Origin: BM520 sp964594665
GTDB taxonomy: Bacteria > Bacteroidota > Bacteroidia > Bacteroidales > BM520
DNA length: 10,844 nucleotides
NCBI GenBank assembly: GCA_964594665.1
Contig: CAZQNY010000102.1
Span: 1-10,844 of the forward strand
Direction: 5' to 3'
A program made the position numbers and the translations under genes. The notes beneath the pieces are model-generated. The model saw only the letters and a list, made by a program, of their open reading frames with translations, had not been told where the DNA came from and searched no databases. Shown here piece after piece: positions 7,051 through 10,844 of this stretch (positions are counted from its first letter, which is position 1; each line of letters begins with the position of its first letter).

Positions 7051-8610
7051 ATGGAACAAGATAAAAGGAGAGCGTTCCGTCGGTATACTGACCGTCAGGA
7101 GGCTTTTTTAGCACAGAACAGCCGGGAGAATGCTGCCCGGCAACATGAGAAGGGCAAGCTTACGGCCCGGGAACGTATAGCACTGCTGTTCGACGAGGAC
7201 ACCTTCGAGGAGATTGACGCCTACGTGGTTCCTGAAGGCACCTCTCACGGTTTTGGAACGGTAAAGAAGAGTTATGGAGATGGCGTAATCATTGGTCATG
7301 GAAAGGTAAACGGCAGGCTGGTATTCTGTTATGCCCAGGATTTTTTGGTCATGGGAGGCTCACTGGGAGCGGTACATGCTGCAAAGATCGATAAGATACA
7401 GAAGCTGGCACTTAAAATGGGTGGTCCGTTGCTTGCTCTTATTGACTCCGGAGGTGCCCGTATTCAGGAGGGAATTGCCAGCCTGGCAGGGTATGCACGT
7501 ATCTTCCGGAATAACATTAAAGCTTCCGGTGTGATACCGCAGATTTCCGTTATTATGGGTCCTGCTGCAGGGGGTGCTGTATATTCTCCTGCGCTAACCG
7601 ATTTTGTGTTTATGACCCGCCTGACATCGTATATGTTTGTAACCGGTCCTGATGTGGTACGGGAGGTTCTTAATGAGGAAGTCACTTTCGAAGAGCTTGG
7701 TGGTGCTGACATTCACGCGACCAAAAGCGGAGTGGCACATTTTGCCTACGATGATGAGGAGAACACCATATTGGGAGTCAAGAAGTTGCTGAGCTATCTG
7801 CCCTCCAACAACCTGGAGAATCCGCCAATCCTCAGCCGTGGTGATGTGGCTCCCGAGAATCCTGAAAACCTGCGTCTTATAGTCCCTGACGACCCCAATA
7901 AACCCTATGATATTCATGAGGTTATAGAAAACATCATCGATAAGAACAGTTTTTTTGAAGTTGCCGGAGGCTTTGCACCCAATATTGTTACCGGTTTGGC
8001 CCGCTTAAATCAGAAGGTTATTGGCATTGTTGCCAATCAGCCCAAGGTCATGGCCGGGACAATAGATATCGATTCTTCTGACAAGGGCGCGCGGTTTATA
8101 AGATTCTGCGACGCATTTAATATTCCGTTGTTGGTATTGGAGGATGTTCCCGGTTTCCTTCCTGGTGTCAATCAGGAGCATTCCGGTATTATTCGTCATG
8201 GAGCCAAGATGTTGTTTGCTTTTGCTGAGGCGTCAGTGCCGAGGATAACAATTATACTTCGCAAGGCCTATGGTGGTGCATACATTGTTATGAACTCCAA
8301 AAATCTGGGTGGTGATTTTAATTTTGCCTGGCCTATGGCAGAGGTCGCCGTTATGGGTCCCGAAGGGGCGGTAAAGATTATCTACCGTAAGGAACTCGCG
8401 GCAGCCGACGACCCTGAAAAGATGAAAAAAGAACTCGTGGAAAAATACCGGGAGGAGGTTGCAAATCCTTATATCGCAGATGAAAAAGGATATATTGATG
8501 AAGTTATCGATCCTGCTGATACCCGAAGTAAGCTTATCCGTGTTTTTGAGGCTCTGCGCAACAAGCATGTGGAGCGTCAGCCCAAGAAGCATGGGAATAT
8601 ACCGTTATAA
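7051..8610 (+). CDS. pccB: Acyl-CoA carboxylase carboxyltransferase (beta) subunit
   Basis: A 519-residue carboxyltransferase of the propionyl-CoA carboxylase / methylmalonyl-CoA decarboxylase-alpha family, full length. It moves the carboxyl group from biotin to an acyl-CoA, giving methylmalonyl-CoA if propionyl-CoA is the substrate. N-terminal crotonase-like half: LTARERIALLFDE (37-49), DSGGARIQEG (132-141), MGPAAGGAVYSPALTDF (169-185). C-terminal half: GIVANQP (325-331), LEDVPGFLPG (363-372), RKAYGGAYIVM (404-414). I412 sits where actinobacterial enzymes carry Asp (propionyl-preferring) or Ile (also accepts acetyl-CoA); Ile also occurs in methylmalonyl-CoA decarboxylases, so it does not settle substrate. 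The adjacent biotin carboxylase and carrier genes argue for an ATP-dependent carboxylase rather than a sodium-pumping decarboxylase. It is the first gene of a three-gene operon, with 11 bases before the next. Confidence 0.9.
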   Translation: MEQDKRRAFRRYTDRQEAFLAQNSRENAARQHEKGKLTARERIALLFDEDTFEEIDAYVVPEGTSHGFGTVKKSYGDGVIIGHGKVNGRLVFCYAQDFLVMGGSLGAVHAAKIDKIQKLALKMGGPLLALIDSGGARIQEGIASLAGYARIFRNNIKASGVIPQISVIMGPAAGGAVYSPALTDFVFMTRLTSYMFVTGPDVVREVLNEEVTFEELGGADIHATKSGVAHFAYDDEENTILGVKKLLSYLPSNNLENPPILSRGDVAPENPENLRLIVPDDPNKPYDIHEVIENIIDKNSFFEVAGGFAPNIVTGLARLNQKVIGIVANQPKVMAGTIDIDSSDKGARFIRFCDAFNIPLLVLEDVPGFLPGVNQEHSGIIRHGAKMLFAFAEASVPRITIILRKAYGGAYIVMNSKNLGGDFNFAWPMAEVAVMGPEGAVKIIYRKELAAADDPEKMKKELVEKYREEVANPYIADEKGYIDEVIDPADTRSKLIRVFEALRNKHVERQPKKHGNIPL

Positions 8611-8621
8611 ATTGTAGAGCT

Positions 8622-10115
8622 ATGAAAAATATCACATCAATACTTATTGCCAACCGTGGAGAGATCGCCATACGAATAATGCGTACGGCAAAGGCTATGG
8701 GAATTAAAACATGGGCTGTGCTTACGGCGGCAGAGCCCAATGCATTGTATCTGGAAGAAGCTGATGAGGTGATGGATTTTTCCGGTGGCGCCTATGAGAT
8801 ACCGCCGTTTCTGGATGTGGAGCGTCTTGTGGGTGCGGCACAAAAGCATGGTATTGACGCCATTCATCCGGGGTATGGGTTTTTGGCCGAGAGCGCTTAT
8901 TTTGCCCAGCGTTGTGAAAACAGCGGAATCACATTTATTGGCCCTTCATCGGAAGCAATATACCGAATGGGTAATAAAACTATTGCGCGACAAATTGCCA
9001 TAAAACATGATATAAGCCTGTTAAAAGGGAGTACGCGTAGTGTCAGTGATGCAGAAATTGCCGGGAAGGAAGCTGCAGAAATTGGGTATCCCGTAATTAT
9101 TAAAGCAGCGTCCGGTGGCGGGGGAAAAGGAATGCGCATTGTCAGAAAACCCGCTGATATGGAAAAAATGTTCCGTCTGGCAACCTCCGAGGCGGAGAAA
9201 GCTTTTAATGATGCGACTGTTTTTATCGAGAAATTCGCCGAGAACCCGCGCCATATCGAATTCCAGATCCTTGGCGATATGCACGGCAATGTTATACATC
9301 TTGGCGAGCGTGAGTGTTCCATTCAGCGAAAGCATCAGAAGCTTCTTGAGGAGGCTCCCTCACCGGCACTGGATGATGATTTGCGTCAACGTATGGGAGC
9401 ACAGGCTATAGCTATTGCCAGGGCAGTGAATTATCATAGCACTGGTACTGTTGAATTTCTTCTCGATGACGCAGGAAATTTCTATTTTATGGAGATGAAT
9501 ACCCGCATTCAGGTTGAACATCCTGTTACTGAGGTTATTACCGGAATGGATCTTGTTGAGCAGCAAATTCGTATTGCGCAGGGAGAGAAATTGCCCATTT
9601 CGCAGGATGAGGTTACACTTGATGGATGGGCCATGGAGTTTCGTATTAATGCCGAAGATGTGCAGGCAGGTTTTGCACCAAATACAGGGATTATTAAGCG
9701 GATGGTAATGCCAGGTGGGAAAAATATACGTGTTGATACAGGGTTTATAGAGGGAGCAGTGATTCCTCCAGATTATGATTCTATGATTGCCAAGCTTATC
9801 GTTGGAGGTGAGAACCGAAAAAAAACTATCTCAACAGCGTTGCGGGCATTAGGAAAAGTGGAAATACAGGGATTGAAGACAACTGTGCCGTTTTTTAAGG
9901 CCGTATTGCATAATGAGGCCTTTTTGAATGGGAATTTTAATACTTCTTTTATCGAACATGAAATGGATCGCCTCTTTCATCAGGAAAAGGGCGAAGAGAT
10001 GCTTGCTGCTTACCTTGCCTTGTTGGATTATATTAAGGAAATGGCAGGCATTGAGGAGCTTAGTGACGATAAAAGCTCTCCATGGTTATTTAATAAACGA
10101 ATGAAATCAATTTGA
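8622..10115 (+). CDS. accC: Biotin carboxylase subunit
   Basis: A 497-residue biotin carboxylase, which uses ATP and bicarbonate to carboxylate the biotin on its carrier protein. The N-terminal domain has ILIANRGEIAIRI (7-19) and IHPGYGFLAE (81-90). The ATP-grasp domain has K161, the glycine loop ASGGGGKGM (163-171), H211, ERECSIQRKHQK (229-240) and TVEFL (276-280). EMNTRIQVEHP (291-301) carries E291, N293 and R295, equivalent to E288, N290 and R292 of E. coli AccC. The C-terminal domain holds DYDSMIAKL (384-392). It is nearly 50 residues longer than E. coli AccC (449), with the extra part at the C terminus, as in carboxylases linked to acyl-CoA subunits of this group. Start at 8622 fits the conserved N terminus; no strong Shine-Dalgarno is seen. 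The carrier gene begins five bases after the stop. Confidence 0.93.
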   Translation: MKNITSILIANRGEIAIRIMRTAKAMGIKTWAVLTAAEPNALYLEEADEVMDFSGGAYEIPPFLDVERLVGAAQKHGIDAIHPGYGFLAESAYFAQRCENSGITFIGPSSEAIYRMGNKTIARQIAIKHDISLLKGSTRSVSDAEIAGKEAAEIGYPVIIKAASGGGGKGMRIVRKPADMEKMFRLATSEAEKAFNDATVFIEKFAENPRHIEFQILGDMHGNVIHLGERECSIQRKHQKLLEEAPSPALDDDLRQRMGAQAIAIARAVNYHSTGTVEFLLDDAGNFYFMEMNTRIQVEHPVTEVITGMDLVEQQIRIAQGEKLPISQDEVTLDGWAMEFRINAEDVQAGFAPNTGIIKRMVMPGGKNIRVDTGFIEGAVIPPDYDSMIAKLIVGGENRKKTISTALRALGKVEIQGLKTTVPFFKAVLHNEAFLNGNFNTSFIEHEMDRLFHQEKGEEMLAAYLALLDYIKEMAGIEELSDDKSSPWLFNKRMKSI

Positions 10116-10120
10116 TTAGT

Positions 10121-10642
10121 ATGGGCATTTTTGGAAATAAAAAAGAAAAAGCAAAGTTCATTGTTCTGGGGAAACAGAAATATGCCTTTGAACTTTTTGA
10201 TGAGGAGATGAAAGTCAACCGTATTGCTGAAGATATCCGTGTTGAGGAACAGACCCATAATCGGTTTGAGATGCTGTATAAAAACCGTAAGCATAAAGCA
10301 GAAATTATTGAGAAGAAGCAGAATAAGTATATTGTGGAAATCAATGGTAACAGGTACTCATTCAGCATTGAAACACCTATTTCATATCAGCGTAAGAAGA
10401 TGCTGGAGAAAAAGCAGGGTAAAGAAAATGGGATCATTATTACTGCACCCATGCCTGGCAAGATTTTGGAAGTTATGGTTTCAGAGGGACAGGACGTTAA
10501 GGAAGGTGAGACACTGGTGATACTTGAAGCTATGAAAATGCAGAACGAAATTTTGGCATCATCATCGGGGAAAGTAGAAGCTATTGTTGTAAAACCCGGC
10601 GACAGCGTTATGAAGGACGACCGTCTGCTGGAGCTACAGTAG
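10121..10642 (+). CDS. Biotin carboxyl carrier protein
   Basis: A 173-residue carrier. Residues 105-173 are a biotinyl domain: TAPMPGKILEVMVSEGQ (108-124), then EAMKM with K139 as the residue that receives biotin, and KPGDSV (158-163). Residues 1-100 are charged and lysine-rich and probably form a small beta domain that docks on the partner subunits; I see no match there to a catalytic family. It shuttles carboxylated biotin between the biotin carboxylase and the carboxyltransferase encoded just upstream, completing one enzyme. The ATG at 10121 is preferred; a TTG at 10112 would add three residues and overlap the preceding stop codon. No clear plus-strand terminator follows. Confidence 0.9.
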   Translation: MGIFGNKKEKAKFIVLGKQKYAFELFDEEMKVNRIAEDIRVEEQTHNRFEMLYKNRKHKAEIIEKKQNKYIVEINGNRYSFSIETPISYQRKKMLEKKQGKENGIIITAPMPGKILEVMVSEGQDVKEGETLVILEAMKMQNEILASSSGKVEAIVVKPGDSVMKDDRLLELQ

Positions 10643-10672
10643 AGGTGTTGTTTTATTGTTGTATGATATAAA

Positions 10673-10797
10673 CTCCGCGGTGGAATAAATACACAATATC
10701 CATTAACCCAACCGCAGAAACATCAATTTTTACCCCCCCCAAAAAAAGGATGGAAGTTGCAAAGGAATTTTAGTGCCTCTGTTTCTCCACGGTGAAA
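10673..10797. repeat. Degenerate dispersed-repeat-like stretch
   Basis: Three related words occur in about 125 gene-free bases: CTCCGCGGTGGAA (10673-10685, plus), TGTTTCTGCGGTT (10723-10711, minus) and CTCCACGGTGAAA (10785-10797, plus, inside GTGCCTCTGTTTCTCCACGG). They resemble a short CTCTGTGTCTCCGTGGTGAAA-type word that I recall from intergenic regions of many bacteria, here as decayed copies in both orientations. Between them are C8 (10733-10740) and A7 (10741-10747) in direct succession. No gene is seen. Confidence 0.4.
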
Positions 10798-10812
10798 AGG
10801 TAAAACAAGCAC

Positions 10813-10844
10813 AAAAAAAACCGGACGATTTGATCGCCCGGCTT
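10813..10844 (-). terminator. Strong intrinsic terminator of a minus-strand gene beyond the window
   Basis: Read on the minus strand, AAGCCGGGCGAT and ATCGTCCGGTTT pair over twelve positions (two of them G-U) around a CAA loop, followed by a run of T (eight A on the plus strand at 10813-10820). This is a textbook intrinsic terminator. It implies a minus-strand gene just right of the window, convergent with the carboxylase operon. Confidence 0.8.

Noticed and set aside
8897..9322. Minus-strand open frame of 141 codons opposite the biotin carboxylase gene
   Set aside because: The opposite frame encodes all conserved biotin carboxylase motifs; this one shows no domain.
10112..10120. TTG start for the carrier protein overlapping the preceding stop
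   Set aside because: It adds only three residues, and an ATG with a natural five-base gap follows at 10121.
1..10844. CRISPR array, tRNA, IS element or phage module
   Set aside because: No regularly spaced repeats, no tRNA-like cloverleaf, no transposase or integrase motif and no phage structural gene could be seen on either strand.

Overview
The window looks like a piece of a Bacteroidota (probably Bacteroidales/Marinilabiliales-type) chromosome. The reasons are Bacteroidota-style promoter words (TAnnTTTG-like -7 boxes), weak or missing Shine-Dalgarno sequences in front of most genes, a DUF2490 outer-membrane protein beside a CotH-family lipoprotein, and a decayed gene that resembles a Bacteroidota-restricted hydrolase-like family. 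The assignment rests on recognition of gene families and was not checked against a database.

Left part (1-1043): a UNCG-loop hairpin with a T-tract at the very edge probably ends a gene lying to the left. About 430 bases without a gene follow, pyrimidine- and C-rich on this strand, and then a stand-alone CheY-like response regulator (480-842). A further 200 bases of C/T-rich spacer separate it from the next gene. Near position 960 the composition of the + strand flips from C-rich to G-rich.

Middle (1044-5418): a radical SAM enzyme with an N-terminal B12-binding-like domain and a DUF4070-like tail has a good ribosome binding site. It is followed by a clearly decayed gene (frameshifts, an internal stop, probable internal deletions). 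Next is a two-gene unit in which a DUF2490 outer-membrane beta-barrel protein overlaps by 4 bases a CotH-like protein-kinase-fold lipoprotein.

Right part (5472-10844): a PutP-type sodium/proline symporter on the minus strand is divergent from a three-gene biotin-dependent acyl-CoA carboxylase operon: carboxyltransferase, biotin carboxylase, and biotin carboxyl carrier protein. These three subunits form one complete ATP-dependent carboxylase, probably for propionyl-CoA (to methylmalonyl-CoA) and possibly for acetyl-CoA. The divergent intergenic region holds promoter-like boxes for the symporter and two palindromes. After the operon comes a short repeat-rich stretch, and then a strong minus-strand terminator belonging to a gene beyond the right edge.

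No tRNA, rRNA, CRISPR array, insertion sequence or phage gene was seen. Most of the window is ordinary metabolic and envelope content. The points most worth a second look are the composition flip, the DUF2490-CotH pair, the decayed gene, the palindromes in the divergent promoter region, and the degenerate repeat copies near the right end.
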